Source of the DNA: Marinoscillum sp040222955 | GTDB taxonomy: Bacteria > Bacteroidota > Bacteroidia > Cytophagales > Cyclobacteriaceae | Reading direction: 5' to 3' | NCBI RefSeq assembly: GCF_040222955.1 | Contig: NZ_JAVKCA010000011.1 | Location: 280,726 to 344,725 of the forward strand | Length of the DNA stretch: 64,000 bases | Part shown: positions 15,860 through 25,003 of the stretch, piece after piece | Numbering within the stretch: the stretch's first letter is position 1 | Layout: each line of letters begins with the position of its first letter | Notes under the pieces: generated by a model | The model's database searches: none | What the model was told of the DNA's origin: nothing | Seen by the model: only the letters and a program-made list of their open reading frames with translations | Position numbers and translations under genes: made by a program

Positions 15860-17170
15860 ATGAAAGTTTTAAAGTTTGGTGGGACCTCAGTAGGCTCCCC
15901 GGAAAGAATGCAAGAGGTCGCGGAGATCATTACAGGGGTTTCTGGTAAGAAAATCGTGGTGTTATCCGCGGTATCAGGCACTACCAATATCCTTGTTTCC
16001 ATTGGCGAGTTCTGTGCCAATGATCAACGTGAGGAAGCCATTTCAGTGGCTAAAGAGCTGAGGAAAAAATATTACGACTTTGTACGAACACTCTTCCCAA
16101 AGGAGGACTTTGCTTCTGCCAATACTGCTTTTGTGGATGAGATTTTTGATAACATTGAGCAGCTGACCCATCAGAAATATTCTGATCAGGTAGCCAAGAT
16201 GTTGGTCGCTCAGGGCGAGATCCTCTCCACACGGTTTTTCACCGACTACCTCAAAATGACGGGTAAGCGTTGCGAGATGATCATGGCGCAGGATTTCATG
16301 ACCCTCGATAAAGAAGCCGAACCGGATTTGAAAACCACCAAGGTCAAACTAGACCATTTATTGGCTGGCCAAAAGGAAAACATCATCATCACCCAGGGGT
16401 ATATCGCCCGGAATGCGGCCGGAGGAATAGACAATCTTAGAAGAGGGGGGAGTGATTATTCTGCTACCATTATTGGGGCCATTTTAGGTGCCGAAGAAGT
16501 TCAGATCTGGACGGACATAGACGGGATGCACAATAACGACCCCCGGATTATCAAGACCACTCATCCCATTGCCCGATTGAGTTTTGAGGAAGCTAGTGAG
16601 TTGGCCTATTTTGGCGCTAAAGTGCTGCATCCGCATTGTATCGTTCCGGCTCAGATGCATGAAGTGCCGGTGCGGATCAAAAATACCATGGACCCTGCTG
16701 CCCATGGCACGCTGATATCAGCAGAGCAGGAGCCTGAGGCGGTGAAGGCCATTGCGGCCAAAGATCACATTACGGCTATCAAAATCAAATCGAGTCGCAT
16801 GGTGATGGCCTATGGTTTCCTGAAGAAAATCTTCGAGGTTTTCGAAAGGTACAAGACGCCAATAGACATGATCACTACTTCTGAGATTGCCGTGTCGCTC
16901 ACCATTGACAATTCGGAGTTTCTTAAAGAGATCAAGGCCGAAATTTCAAAATACGGGACAGTAGAGATTGATAAGAATCAGACGATCATATGCATCGTAG
17001 GCGACCTCATTGCTGAACGCAAAGGAGTGGGCAGTGCTATCTTCAATGCGCTGGATGAAGTGCCACTCAGAATGATCTCCTACGGCGGTAGCCGAAATAA
17101 TATTTCATTGCTGGTGGCTGAGGAATATAAGAGAGAAGCACTGATCAAACTTCACGAAGCCTTGTTTTAA
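15860..17170 (+). CDS. lysC: Aspartate kinase
   Basis: A 436-residue monofunctional aspartokinase that phosphorylates L-aspartate, the first step toward Lys, Thr and Met. The amino-acid kinase domain begins with LKFGGTSVGSPERM (residues 3-16) and includes LRRGGSDYSATI (about 194-205) and IWTDIDGMHNNDPR for substrate and ATP. Two ACT domains follow from about residue 300 (ITAIKIKSSRM and ICIVGDLIAE), giving potential allosteric control by Lys or Thr. It is not fused to homoserine dehydrogenase, unlike ThrA. A hairpin overlaps its stop codon. Confidence 0.93.
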   Translation: MKVLKFGGTSVGSPERMQEVAEIITGVSGKKIVVLSAVSGTTNILVSIGEFCANDQREEAISVAKELRKKYYDFVRTLFPKEDFASANTAFVDEIFDNIEQLTHQKYSDQVAKMLVAQGEILSTRFFTDYLKMTGKRCEMIMAQDFMTLDKEAEPDLKTTKVKLDHLLAGQKENIIITQGYIARNAAGGIDNLRRGGSDYSATIIGAILGAEEVQIWTDIDGMHNNDPRIIKTTHPIARLSFEEASELAYFGAKVLHPHCIVPAQMHEVPVRIKNTMDPAAHGTLISAEQEPEAVKAIAAKDHITAIKIKSSRMVMAYGFLKKIFEVFERYKTPIDMITTSEIAVSLTIDNSEFLKEIKAEISKYGTVEIDKNQTIICIVGDLIAERKGVGSAIFNALDEVPLRMISYGGSRNNISLLVAEEYKREALIKLHEALF

Positions 17171-17176
17171 GGCTTC
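17156..17176. terminator. Inverted repeat between convergent lysC and nhaD genes
   Basis: GAAGCCTT, a 5-nt loop, then AAGGCTTC make a perfect 8-bp stem over the lysC stop codon. No T-run follows on either strand, so this may be a weak or Rho-assisted bidirectional terminator or an mRNA 3'-end stabiliser. Confidence 0.35.
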
Positions 17177-17183
17177 AGTGGAG

Positions 17184-18674
17184 CTAGATCCATTCGAAGT
17201 AGAAGAAAACTAACCAAACGATCACCAGCAGAGGGACCAGAAAAGGGATCGAGAAACGAAGGATGTATCCGAAAAACGAAGGCATTTTGATACCCACCTG
17301 CTCTGCAATGGACTTCACCATAAAATTTGGACCGTTGCCTATATAGGTCATGGCTCCAAAGAATACCGCTGCGATAGAGATCGCTTTGAGCTCCAGTATA
17401 GAATTGGCATATCCCCCCTGGGCATAACCGATTACCTCAGAGACCTTGTTGATACTGGCGCCATCTGCCGCCATTCCCGCGGTAAGGAAGTTCACATAAG
17501 TTGGGGCATTGTCCAAAAACCCGGAAAGCAATCCGGTACCCCAATACAGTGTGTTGTGTGTGATAAGCGCCGCGCCCTCCGGCGATTTGGCAAAATTTCC
17601 TACCAGCTCCAGTGCAGGCATCATCGTGCCGAAAATTCCTACAAAGATGAAGGCCACTTCACGAATGGGCTCAAAGCTGAAATCATTGCCACTGAGTGCT
17701 TGTTTGTCTGCAAACCGGTAGGAAAGATATGCGGCTGCCAGCATGATGATTTCACGGATATAAGAAAACTTCTGACCTTCGTAATGAATGCCCGGCACCC
17801 AGGGAAACACATTGGGATCCAGAAAAACCGCCCCCACAACTACAGCCAGCCAGATGAAGTTTCTTGATCCCCGTAGACCGATCTTTCCGGTAGGAGTGGC
17901 TATTTCCTCCCCAAAGGAGTAATCCGCCTTATTTCCTTTATCCATAAAATAGAAAACGATCAGCAAGATGATAATGGCAAAAACCCATGGCAAAAGGTTA
18001 TGAGAGAGTGTCCAGAAAAAAGGAATCCCTTTCAAAAAACCAAGGAAGAGCGGCGGATCACCAATAGGAGTGAGTGAGCCCCCAATATTGCTGATGACAA
18101 AGATGAAGAAGATGATGTGGTAAGACTTGATCCTGTTTTTATTCAGTCGTATAAAAGGCCGGATCAGAAGCATGGAAGCACCAGTGGTACCAATGATGTT
18201 GGCAATGACCGCACCAAAGGCCAGCAGCGCAACATTGGTAAGGGGTGCGGCTTTCTTGTCCACGATGATCATGATGCCACCTGATGCCACAAAAAGTCCT
18301 GTAAGCAAGGCAATGAACTGTACATACTCAAACAGCGCATGTACCGGACTGTGATGATTGCCCAGACTAAAAAGATAATAGGCCACCACAACCACCGCCA
18401 AGGCCACCGCAACTTTGGGATAATTTTTGTGCCAGAAGTGCTCGTAAAAAAGCGGGCCGGTAGCAATCATCAGGAGTAATACGGCGAAAGGGATCACGCT
18501 CCAGCCCGCTGGACCGTGATGCGCTTCTTCCGCATGGTCACCTACCGTTTCGGTAGTGCCCTCATTGGTCACTTCCTGATGATCCTGGGAAAGATCCGAT
18601 GCTGACGCCTCATATCCAATTATGCTTCCCGAAATGGCAAAAGCAAACAGGAAAAGTTTTAGATATTTATTCAT
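17184..18674 (-). CDS. nhaD: NhaD family Na+/H+ antiporter
   Basis: A 496-residue inner-membrane protein with about 12-13 hydrophobic helices. A cleavable-looking signal (LFLFAFAISGSIIGYEASAS) precedes a His/Glu-rich periplasmic stretch (DHAEEAHHGPAG, about residues 47-58). Family motifs: NIGGSLTPIGDPPLFLGFLK at about 195-214, and LSGFLDNAPTYVNFL in the second half, both typical of NhaD/ArsB-like ion transporters. It would export Na+ in exchange for H+, fitting a saline habitat. It stands alone on the minus strand, about 66 bp downstream of the dehydrogenase gene. Confidence 0.9.
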   Translation of the reverse strand: MNKYLKLFLFAFAISGSIIGYEASASDLSQDHQEVTNEGTTETVGDHAEEAHHGPAGWSVIPFAVLLLMIATGPLFYEHFWHKNYPKVAVALAVVVVAYYLFSLGNHHSPVHALFEYVQFIALLTGLFVASGGIMIIVDKKAAPLTNVALLAFGAVIANIIGTTGASMLLIRPFIRLNKNRIKSYHIIFFIFVISNIGGSLTPIGDPPLFLGFLKGIPFFWTLSHNLLPWVFAIIILLIVFYFMDKGNKADYSFGEEIATPTGKIGLRGSRNFIWLAVVVGAVFLDPNVFPWVPGIHYEGQKFSYIREIIMLAAAYLSYRFADKQALSGNDFSFEPIREVAFIFVGIFGTMMPALELVGNFAKSPEGAALITHNTLYWGTGLLSGFLDNAPTYVNFLTAGMAADGASINKVSEVIGYAQGGYANSILELKAISIAAVFFGAMTYIGNGPNFMVKSIAEQVGIKMPSFFGYILRFSIPFLVPLLVIVWLVFFYFEWI

Positions 18675-18740
18675 CGAGGCGTTTGGGTCTTTTCTTCGGC
18701 CCTAAAATTATCATTTGCCAACTGAAAAGCAAGCCTGGTT

Positions 18741-19973
18741 TTAAATAAGTTGGGATAGAGCAATTTCGAAAGCTGTTCTCCCGAGGCCAGTTTTTCCCGG
18801 ATTTTGCTGATAAACCTTATCCAAAGCAGTGGCAATTGTTTTAGAGATGTCAGTAAAGATTTCGTCATCGGTTATTTTTTTGTCGTTTTTTGGATCCATC
18901 AGGTAGGCAAAAGTCCTGGCCATTCCACAGTTGGATATAAAATCCGTAATCAATGCTGCCCGCTCGTCCACATATTCAGCAATGGGCCCATAAAAGATGG
19001 CATCATCCTTAAACGGGACATTGGCACCACAAGCCACCACTTCCAATCCGTGAGCGATGAGTCCCTCCACCTGATCCTGAGAGACGAGTCTGGAAGCAGC
19101 GGCCGGGATGAAGATTTCCCCACCTATGTTCCAGATTTTTTCATTGCACTCAGCAAAAGAGAGCTGATTGTCAGCAATGAGTTTATTTCCCTGGCGGTCA
19201 TAGAATAGCTTCTTGATTTCTTCCAAACCAAGGCCCTTCTCGTTGATAATGCCGCCATCTCGGTCTATAATCCCTACTATTTTGGCTCCATAATAAGATA
19301 GATACAACGCAGCAGTGGCGCCTACGTTGCCCCAGCCCTGGATGATGGCTCTCTTTTGGGTGATATCTCCCCCCCAAAGGCTGTAGTAATGCCGCACGGA
19401 CTCGGCTACACCAAACCCGGTGATCATATCCGAAACGGTGTACTTTTTATCCGAAGTGGGAATGTAATTTTGATCTTCCAGAATTTTTGAAACACCTTGT
19501 CTCAGGCGGCCAATCATATGAATTTTCTGAGGTTTCGGCGGGTTAAAGTGGCCATTGACCACCCCTTCCTGCGGGTGCCATAGTCCAAAGCCTTCTGTAA
19601 TAGGGATCACCTCATGTATTTCATCCACATTAAGATCTCCACCGGTACCATAGTAATTTTTGAGAAGTGGGTATACTGCTTTATACCACCTTTTCAAGAC
19701 CTCATTTTTTCTTGGATCATTGGGGTCAAAGTTGATTCCCGATTTGGCACCACCTATCTGGGGGCCCGAAACGGTAAACTTAATTTCCATGGTTTTGGCC
19801 AATGATTCCACTTCGCGCTTATCCAGGCCTACCCGCATACGTGTGCCACCACCGGCAGCCCCACCTCTGAGGGAATTGATGACAGCCCAGCCTTCTGCTT
19901 CAGTTTCGGGGTCTGACCATTCGAAAACGATTTCGGGTTTCTTGTTCTCAAACTTCTTAAGTAGATCTTTCAT
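18741..19973 (-). CDS. Glu/Leu/Phe/Val dehydrogenase family protein
   Basis: A 410-residue NAD(P)-dependent amino-acid dehydrogenase. The ATG giving MKDLLKKFENKKPEIVFEW is preferred; a longer TTG start 45 bp upstream would overlap the promoter region. Seen: GGAKSGINFDP near residue 75 with the catalytic Lys, GTGGDLNVDEIHEV with the conserved Asp, and the Rossmann motif IIQGWGNVGATAALYL. The glycine-rich site reads QIGGAKSG where glutamate dehydrogenases usually have PxGGxKGG, so the substrate cannot be settled. An uncharacterised subgroup is possible. It probably links amino-acid nitrogen to 2-oxoacids. Confidence 0.86.
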   Translation of the reverse strand: MKDLLKKFENKKPEIVFEWSDPETEAEGWAVINSLRGGAAGGGTRMRVGLDKREVESLAKTMEIKFTVSGPQIGGAKSGINFDPNDPRKNEVLKRWYKAVYPLLKNYYGTGGDLNVDEIHEVIPITEGFGLWHPQEGVVNGHFNPPKPQKIHMIGRLRQGVSKILEDQNYIPTSDKKYTVSDMITGFGVAESVRHYYSLWGGDITQKRAIIQGWGNVGATAALYLSYYGAKIVGIIDRDGGIINEKGLGLEEIKKLFYDRQGNKLIADNQLSFAECNEKIWNIGGEIFIPAAASRLVSQDQVEGLIAHGLEVVACGANVPFKDDAIFYGPIAEYVDERAALITDFISNCGMARTFAYLMDPKNDKKITDDEIFTDISKTIATALDKVYQQNPGKTGLGRTAFEIALSQLI

Positions 19974-20005
19974 TTTTGGGGTTTTGGGGTTTTTGAATCG
20001 GGTGC

Positions 20006-20013
20006 CAAATTTA
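20006..20013 (-). promoter_or_regulatory. -7 promoter box for the dehydrogenase gene
   Basis: The minus strand reads TAAATTTG followed by GC, an exact TAnnTTTG match. It ends 32 nt before the ATG at 19973, which supports that ATG over the longer TTG start near 20018 that overlaps this region. Confidence 0.5.
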
Positions 20014-20036
20014 AACAAATAAATGACCCGTGGTAC

Positions 20037-21083
20037 TTAACCGGGCAGATGTAAGGTGCCCGAAACAGTATCTTTCTGAGAACCAGTGACCGAAGCGAAC
20101 ACGTTGGGCAAATGAAGCGCCCTCATTAGTCCCAGAAAGGCAAAAATAAGGGCCTCTTTGAAGTTAATGAGTTCGGGGGAGGGTATGATCATTTCCAATT
20201 CAAGGGCCACTTTTTCCTTGAGGAGTTGGATCAAAAAATGATTGTAGGCTCCGCCTCCCGTTATCATGACTTTGCCGTTCACCTTGCTCAGGTTATTGGC
20301 CAGCTGCTCGGCCAGAAAATGAGAATATGTGTACAGGCCATCTACAGGGTTTTGGGGTGTCTTTTTAAGAACCTCGGCCGACCATTGGTTACTCAGTGAC
20401 TTAGGGGGGGACAGCTGAAAGTACGCAAGGCCTCTCAGGTAGGTAAGCCATTGTTCGTCTATTCGGCCCGATGCTGCCAGCTGACCACCATGGTCAAAGT
20501 CATGGCCCAGCTGCTTTGCGAAGTGATTGAGGATTTGATTGCAAGGGGCTACATCCCATGCACTGATTTGCTCAGTGTGCACAGAGACATTGGCAATCCC
20601 CCCCAGGTTCACAAATGCACTATAATCACGCAAGAGTTGATTTTCACCGAAAGGGACCAATGGAGCTCCCTGCCCACCCATTAGGACGTCCATACCCCTG
20701 AAACCACCAACTGTTGGGATTTGGGTGGAAACGCATACCGCTTCTGCATTTCCTATCTGTACCGATAGGTGCTCCTGAGGCAGATGAAATACCGTATGTC
20801 CATGTACACCGATCACCGATATCGGGAACGATGAATCCTTCTGGAAGGCCTTGATTTGGTTTCCAATCCACTGGCCATACCTGATATCCAGTAGGGCAAG
20901 GTCCAGGCCATCCAATTGATCGGCTTGCTTGAGTTGTGGGGTGATTTCCTCCGGGATGGTGATGGTTTCGCCCTTAATCAGGTCAAATGACCAGTTTTGT
21001 CCCTTGGTGAATCTGCATAAACATACATCCAGTCCGTCCAGAGACGAACCCGACATTACTCCGATTGCATAATATTCCGTCAA
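20037..21083 (-). CDS. anmK: Anhydro-N-acetylmuramic acid kinase
   Basis: A 348-residue enzyme of peptidoglycan recycling that hydrolyses the anhydro ring of anhMurNAc and phosphorylates it to MurNAc-6-phosphate. The N-terminal phosphate-binding signature GVMSGSSLDGLDVCL occupies residues 8-22. VNLGGIANVSV and the catalytic-Asp region AWDVAPCNQILNHFA lie near the middle, and ITGGGAYNHFL near residue 275. Full length for the family. Upstream and divergent is coaX, with 39 bp between the starts. Confidence 0.93.
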   Translation of the reverse strand: MTEYYAIGVMSGSSLDGLDVCLCRFTKGQNWSFDLIKGETITIPEEITPQLKQADQLDGLDLALLDIRYGQWIGNQIKAFQKDSSFPISVIGVHGHTVFHLPQEHLSVQIGNAEAVCVSTQIPTVGGFRGMDVLMGGQGAPLVPFGENQLLRDYSAFVNLGGIANVSVHTEQISAWDVAPCNQILNHFAKQLGHDFDHGGQLAASGRIDEQWLTYLRGLAYFQLSPPKSLSNQWSAEVLKKTPQNPVDGLYTYSHFLAEQLANNLSKVNGKVMITGGGAYNHFLIQLLKEKVALELEMIIPSPELINFKEALIFAFLGLMRALHLPNVFASVTGSQKDTVSGTLHLPG

Positions 21084-21090
21084 GGGTAGT

Positions 21091-21098
21091 TACTTTTG
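21091..21098 (+). promoter_or_regulatory. -7 promoter box for coaX cluster
   Basis: TACTTTTG fits TAnnTTTG exactly and ends 24 nt before the TTG start of coaX. It sits in the short divergent region with anmK. It may drive the whole coaX to lptC envelope cluster. No clear -33 element is visible. Confidence 0.45.
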
Positions 21099-21122
21099 AG
21101 TTTTTGATTTGAGCCAGGAATT

Positions 21123-21848
21123 TTGAAAAACGAAGGTAATGTAGTGGTAGACATTGGAAATTCGAAAATTAAAACAGCGATTTTCGAAGGGGAGCGGCTT
21201 GTTGCGCGGTATACTGCCAACCAACTGGAAGAAGTTTTTCAGCAGTATGATAAACCAGGCTATCGGTGGATCTTTAGTTCCGTAGGGGAGGATCCCACAG
21301 TGCACAGTCAGATCAGCGCACTGCCCGATCACCTGATACTTACACAAGACACCCCCCTGCCCATCGTTTTGGATTATCACACGCCTGAAACGCTGGGGGT
21401 AGACCGAATAGCAGCTTCAGTTGGGGCATTTCATCTTTACAAGAAAGACTGTCTGGTGATTGATGCAGGTACCTGCATTACTTATGATTTGGTGGATAAG
21501 ACAGGCGTGTATAGAGGTGGGGCCATAGCTCCTGGTCTGAGGATGCGAATGAAAGCTATGGCACATTTTACCAGGCGACTTCCGGATGTGAGCACAGAAT
21601 GGGAGGAAATTCCCATCAGGACTCAGGGAAAAACGACCCGGGAGTGTTTAGTCACAGGAGCTTTTGACGGAGTGGTGCATGAAATGGATGGCTTTATTGA
21701 AGCTTTCCTAAAAGAATATAAGGATTTGGCCGTTATCCTCACCGGCGGAGATGCTAACTACTTTGAATCCAAGCTAAAAGCACCCATCTTTGCAGACTTT
21801 GATTTGGTCCTGACAGGCTTGAATACAATACTGAACTATAATAAATGA
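21123..21848 (+). CDS. coaX: Type III pantothenate kinase
   Basis: A 241-residue enzyme catalysing the first step of coenzyme A synthesis, ATP-dependent phosphorylation of pantothenate. ASKHA-fold motifs: VVVDIGNSKIKTAIF (residues 7-21, phosphate 1), GVDRIAASVGA near 97-107 (type III signature), and LVIDAGTCITYDLVD near 115-129. The start is TTG with an AGGAA ribosome-binding sequence just upstream, unusual here because most genes lack Shine-Dalgarno sites. The 3' end overlaps the outer-membrane barrel gene by 4 bp, starting a tightly packed envelope gene cluster. Confidence 0.93.
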   Translation: MKNEGNVVVDIGNSKIKTAIFEGERLVARYTANQLEEVFQQYDKPGYRWIFSSVGEDPTVHSQISALPDHLILTQDTPLPIVLDYHTPETLGVDRIAASVGAFHLYKKDCLVIDAGTCITYDLVDKTGVYRGGAIAPGLRMRMKAMAHFTRRLPDVSTEWEEIPIRTQGKTTRECLVTGAFDGVVHEMDGFIEAFLKEYKDLAVILTGGDANYFESKLKAPIFADFDLVLTGLNTILNYNK

Positions 21849-23104
21849 ATTTCCACAAAACAGGGATCATTGTTTTTGCCCTCCTGATGGGTGCAAGTGC
21901 GTCTGCACAATTCATCGCATCACCGTATTCCAACAATGGATTGGGTGAGGTCCTTTTTCAGGGCATGCCTAATAACTACGGCATGGGCGAGGTAGGGATA
22001 GGCTCGCCTACACCCTGGCACATCAATTTGCAAAACCCGGCGCTGCTGACCCACAATACCTTCAGTTCCTTTCAGGTTGGCTTGATCGGGGACTTTAGAA
22101 ATTATGAGAGCACCGTCGGAAAGGATAAAGACAGCGGAGCCAGTCTGCGCTTTATGGCGATGAGTTTCCCGGTGGTGAGAAATCGCTGGACCTCCAGCTT
22201 TGCCCTGCTGCCGTTGAGTTCGGTGAAGTACAATACTTACAGTGCGGATAGCATTGATACGGGTGTCTTGGGTGTTACCCAGTTTCAGGGAGACGGAGGG
22301 CTCTCTCAGCTTATTTGGGCCAATGGTTTTCGGATCTACAAGGCCCTGGCTTTGGGGGTGAAGGCCTCTTATGTTTTTGGCACTGTGGACCGACAATCGC
22401 GGGTTCAGATTTTTAGTGAAGATTTCAGTTCTAACTACGCCATCGCCTACCTGGAATCTACGGCCTACTCCGATTTCAATTTTTCACTTGGCCTTTCCTA
22501 CCGATGGATTTTGCAGGAGAAGAAATTTCTCAACTTTGGAGCTACATACGATCTTTCCAACACCCTGGAGGGTACCGAAAACCAGATATTTCAGCGGTTG
22601 AGACTGACAGGAACTACGGTTCAGACGCAAATCATTAAAGAAAACATCAAAACCGAGTTCACTTTGCCAAAAACTTTCGGGCTGGGAGTATCCTATGAAT
22701 TGCTCAATACTTTTCAGGTAGGGGTAGATGTGAAAACGCAAAACTGGAAAACTGCAAACGAGAAAACAACGGCTGTGAGCTTGAGAAACACCCAAAATGT
22801 AGCCTTAGGGGTATCATGGACACCTGACTACCAAAGTGTAAACAGCTACCTGAAGCGGACTACCTATCGCATGGGAATGAACATGAAGCAACTACCTTAT
22901 CTGGTAAATAATAGAGAAATTAATGATTTTGGTATTAATTTTGGTGCCTCTTTTCCTGTGAGTGGTTTTTCCAGTTTGGATGCCGCCTTTAAGTTTGGCA
23001 CCAGGGGTACCACAGATAACAGTCTCATAAAAGAGAATTATTTTCAGGTAGTGATCGGAGCAACGATTAATGACCGCTGGTTTGTAAAAAGAAGATACGA
23101 TTAA
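21845..23104 (+). CDS. Putative outer-membrane beta-barrel protein
   Basis: A 419-residue protein with a cleavable signal peptide (residues 1-21, ending SASAQ). The mature part starts FIASPYSNNGLGEV and has alternating amphipathic strands, conserved LQNPALL (near residue 63) and many Tyr/Phe-ended strands, as in FadL/PorV-like barrels of Bacteroidota. The LQNPA-type sequence is common in PorV-like proteins, where it reads NPA. Its own role is unknown; the cluster (coaX, TPR, lptC, PpiD-like) suggests outer-membrane assembly or transport. Overlaps coaX by 4 bp. Confidence 0.75.
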   Translation: MNFHKTGIIVFALLMGASASAQFIASPYSNNGLGEVLFQGMPNNYGMGEVGIGSPTPWHINLQNPALLTHNTFSSFQVGLIGDFRNYESTVGKDKDSGASLRFMAMSFPVVRNRWTSSFALLPLSSVKYNTYSADSIDTGVLGVTQFQGDGGLSQLIWANGFRIYKALALGVKASYVFGTVDRQSRVQIFSEDFSSNYAIAYLESTAYSDFNFSLGLSYRWILQEKKFLNFGATYDLSNTLEGTENQIFQRLRLTGTTVQTQIIKENIKTEFTLPKTFGLGVSYELLNTFQVGVDVKTQNWKTANEKTTAVSLRNTQNVALGVSWTPDYQSVNSYLKRTTYRMGMNMKQLPYLVNNREINDFGINFGASFPVSGFSSLDAAFKFGTRGTTDNSLIKENYFQVVIGATINDRWFVKRRYD

Positions 23105-23115
23105 AAAAACAGCTT

Positions 23116-24426
23116 ATGAATTCTATTACTAAGCACCTTTTGAGTTTAGCTTTTATCGTTGGGTTGGCCTCCATGGCAATTGCTCAGCCAGGCTGGAACT
23201 GGGGCGACTCAGTGGATAAGGCAAAAGAAAAAAATGCTCTCTATACTGATTTTGTGAGAGCAGAAAACTGGAAGGCTGCCCTGGGACCTCACTCCTGGCT
23301 ACTGAAGAATACCCCGGACCTAAATGCTTCCATTTACATCAATGGTGCTAAAATATATGAAGGGCTTGCCGACAATACGGATGACAAGGCTAAAACCCTT
23401 GAATACCAGGGGAAGGCCCTTGAAATGTATGATTTGCGAATCAAATACTTCAATAGTGAAGCGGATGTGCTGAACCGAAAGGCCTATGTTGCTTACAAGT
23501 ATTACCGGGACGATCAGCCAAAGTACAAAGAACTTTACGACCTGTTTAACAAGGCATTTGAGTTAAATGGCAATGATGTACTGATCAACAACCTGACCGC
23601 TTACATGGACGTGATCAGAAGATACAAACTGTCTGGAGGTACAATCACTGACGAGGAGGTTTTTGAAAAGTATACCAGGATCAAAGACATCATCGAAGTG
23701 AAGATAGCGGAGGGCGGTAAAGCCAGCAGTCTGGAGAAGCAGGCAGACTACGTGGATAAGCTGCTGACAGCCACTGTGGATGTGGACTGTGATTTCATCG
23801 AAGAGAAGCTTGGGCCAAAATTCAGACAAACCAAAGACATCAATCTTGCCAAAAAGATTTTTGGCTTGATGCTGCAGCAGAAGTGTACAGACAGTCCTTT
23901 GGCAATGGAAGTAGCCATAGCTGTCAACGAGGTAGAACCCAATTTTGGGATTGCCAAGTTCATCGGAGTGAAGGCAGCTTCTGAAGGAGATTTGGACCGA
24001 GCCAAAAAATACTATGAGAAGGCTGTAGAGCTGACTGACGACAATGTAAAAAAATCAGAAGTTTACCTGAGTCTGGCCAGAACAGTTGCTTCTCAGGGCG
24101 GTAAAGCGGCGGCCAGATCCAACGCCAGAAAGGCACTTGCTTTTGATCCGTCAAATAAAGATGCCTATGCTTTCATTGGCGACCTTTATATGAATAGCTT
24201 CAACGACTGTAAGGCTGGAGAGAGTAAAGTGAAGGATAGGGCGATTTTTATTGCCGCTTACGAGATGTACCAGAAGGCTGGAGACAGTGAGAAAATGACC
24301 AGTGCTAAAGCACAGTTTCCTTCCATAGAGGAGATTTTCAGCGAAGGAAAAGAAGAAGGACAGTCGATCACGGTAGATTGTTGGATAAACGAATCAGTTC
24401 AAATTGAAAGAAGACCAGCGAATTAA
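23116..24426 (+). CDS. Secreted tetratricopeptide repeat protein
   Basis: A 436-residue periplasmic protein: a signal peptide at residues 1-23 (LLSLAFIVGLASMAIAQ), then WNWGDSVDKAKEKNALYTDF and a series of helical repeats. The clearest TPR units are near residues 290-360 (GDLDRAKKYYEKAVEL; AAARSNARKALAFDPSNKDAYAFIGDLYM). A few Cys residues (VDVDCD, QQKCTD, NDCKAG, VDCW) could pair in the periplasm. It lies 11 bp after the barrel gene and probably functions with it. A strong terminator follows 20 bp after its stop codon. Exact function unknown. Confidence 0.8.
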   Translation: MNSITKHLLSLAFIVGLASMAIAQPGWNWGDSVDKAKEKNALYTDFVRAENWKAALGPHSWLLKNTPDLNASIYINGAKIYEGLADNTDDKAKTLEYQGKALEMYDLRIKYFNSEADVLNRKAYVAYKYYRDDQPKYKELYDLFNKAFELNGNDVLINNLTAYMDVIRRYKLSGGTITDEEVFEKYTRIKDIIEVKIAEGGKASSLEKQADYVDKLLTATVDVDCDFIEEKLGPKFRQTKDINLAKKIFGLMLQQKCTDSPLAMEVAIAVNEVEPNFGIAKFIGVKAASEGDLDRAKKYYEKAVELTDDNVKKSEVYLSLARTVASQGGKAAARSNARKALAFDPSNKDAYAFIGDLYMNSFNDCKAGESKVKDRAIFIAAYEMYQKAGDSEKMTSAKAQFPSIEEIFSEGKEEGQSITVDCWINESVQIERRPAN

Positions 24427-24446
24427 TTCTTTAAAAAAATACGATC

Positions 24447-24481
24447 AAACGGTCATGGTGATAACCCATGACCGTTTTTTT
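24447..24481 (+). terminator. Perfect intrinsic terminator overlapping the lptC start
   Basis: AAACGGTCATGG (24447-24458) pairs perfectly with CCATGACCGTTT (24466-24477) across a 7-nt loop, and a T-run continues to 24481. An A-run just upstream makes it partly bidirectional. It should stop transcription after the TPR gene, yet the best ATG for lptC (24455) lies in its 5' arm. Confidence 0.85.
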
Positions 24482-25003
24482 GTTTGGGGCATTGCACTGG
24501 TGGCGATATTAGTGGTCTTGGGTGCCTGTCAGAACCGCAAAGAGCTCATTGATGAGCCATTATATGATGGTCCTTTGGTCATCATGGATAGCATCAATAC
24601 CAAAATGAGCGACTCGGCCAAGGTGATTTTAAAACTCAAGGCTGCCAAGCAGCTCAACTATGAGGGTGGAGACCGAGAATGGCCGGAAGCCCTCTACCTC
24701 GAGTACCTGGACGATGACGGTCGTGTGGTTTCCACTTTCAGAGCGGACTATGTGTACTATACAGCTAAAGACAATCTCTATCGGGCAGAAGGAAACGTGG
24801 TGGTCAAAAATATTGAGGAGGGGGATGAGCTCAATACAGAGGAGTTATATTGGAGCCCCAAGGAAGAGCAGTTCTATACGGATCGGTTCGTTACCATCCA
24901 GTCTGATGACGAGGTTCATACAGGAGAAGGACTCACAGCAGACCAGGACTTTTCCACCTACAAAATTTTGAAACCCCAGGGCACTCTCCTCATAGAAGAA
25001 TAA
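24455..25003 (+). CDS. lptC: LPS export periplasmic protein LptC (lipoprotein form)
   Basis: About 182 residues. The start chosen is the ATG that gives MVITHDRFFVWGIALVAIL followed by VVLGAC, a lipoprotein signal with lipobox LGAC. A TTG 51 bp upstream keeps the frame open but adds no sensible signal. The rest matches LptC: an N-terminal DGPLVIMDSINTKMSDSAK, then beta-jellyroll strands (FRADYVYYTAKDNLYRAEGN, VVVKNIEEGDELNTEELYW) and LTADQDFSTYKI. LptC links the LptB2FG extractor to the LptA bridge. The start lies inside a terminator hairpin. The stop overlaps the next small gene (TAATG). Confidence 0.85.
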   Translation: MVITHDRFFVWGIALVAILVVLGACQNRKELIDEPLYDGPLVIMDSINTKMSDSAKVILKLKAAKQLNYEGGDREWPEALYLEYLDDDGRVVSTFRADYVYYTAKDNLYRAEGNVVVKNIEEGDELNTEELYWSPKEEQFYTDRFVTIQSDDEVHTGEGLTADQDFSTYKILKPQGTLLIEE

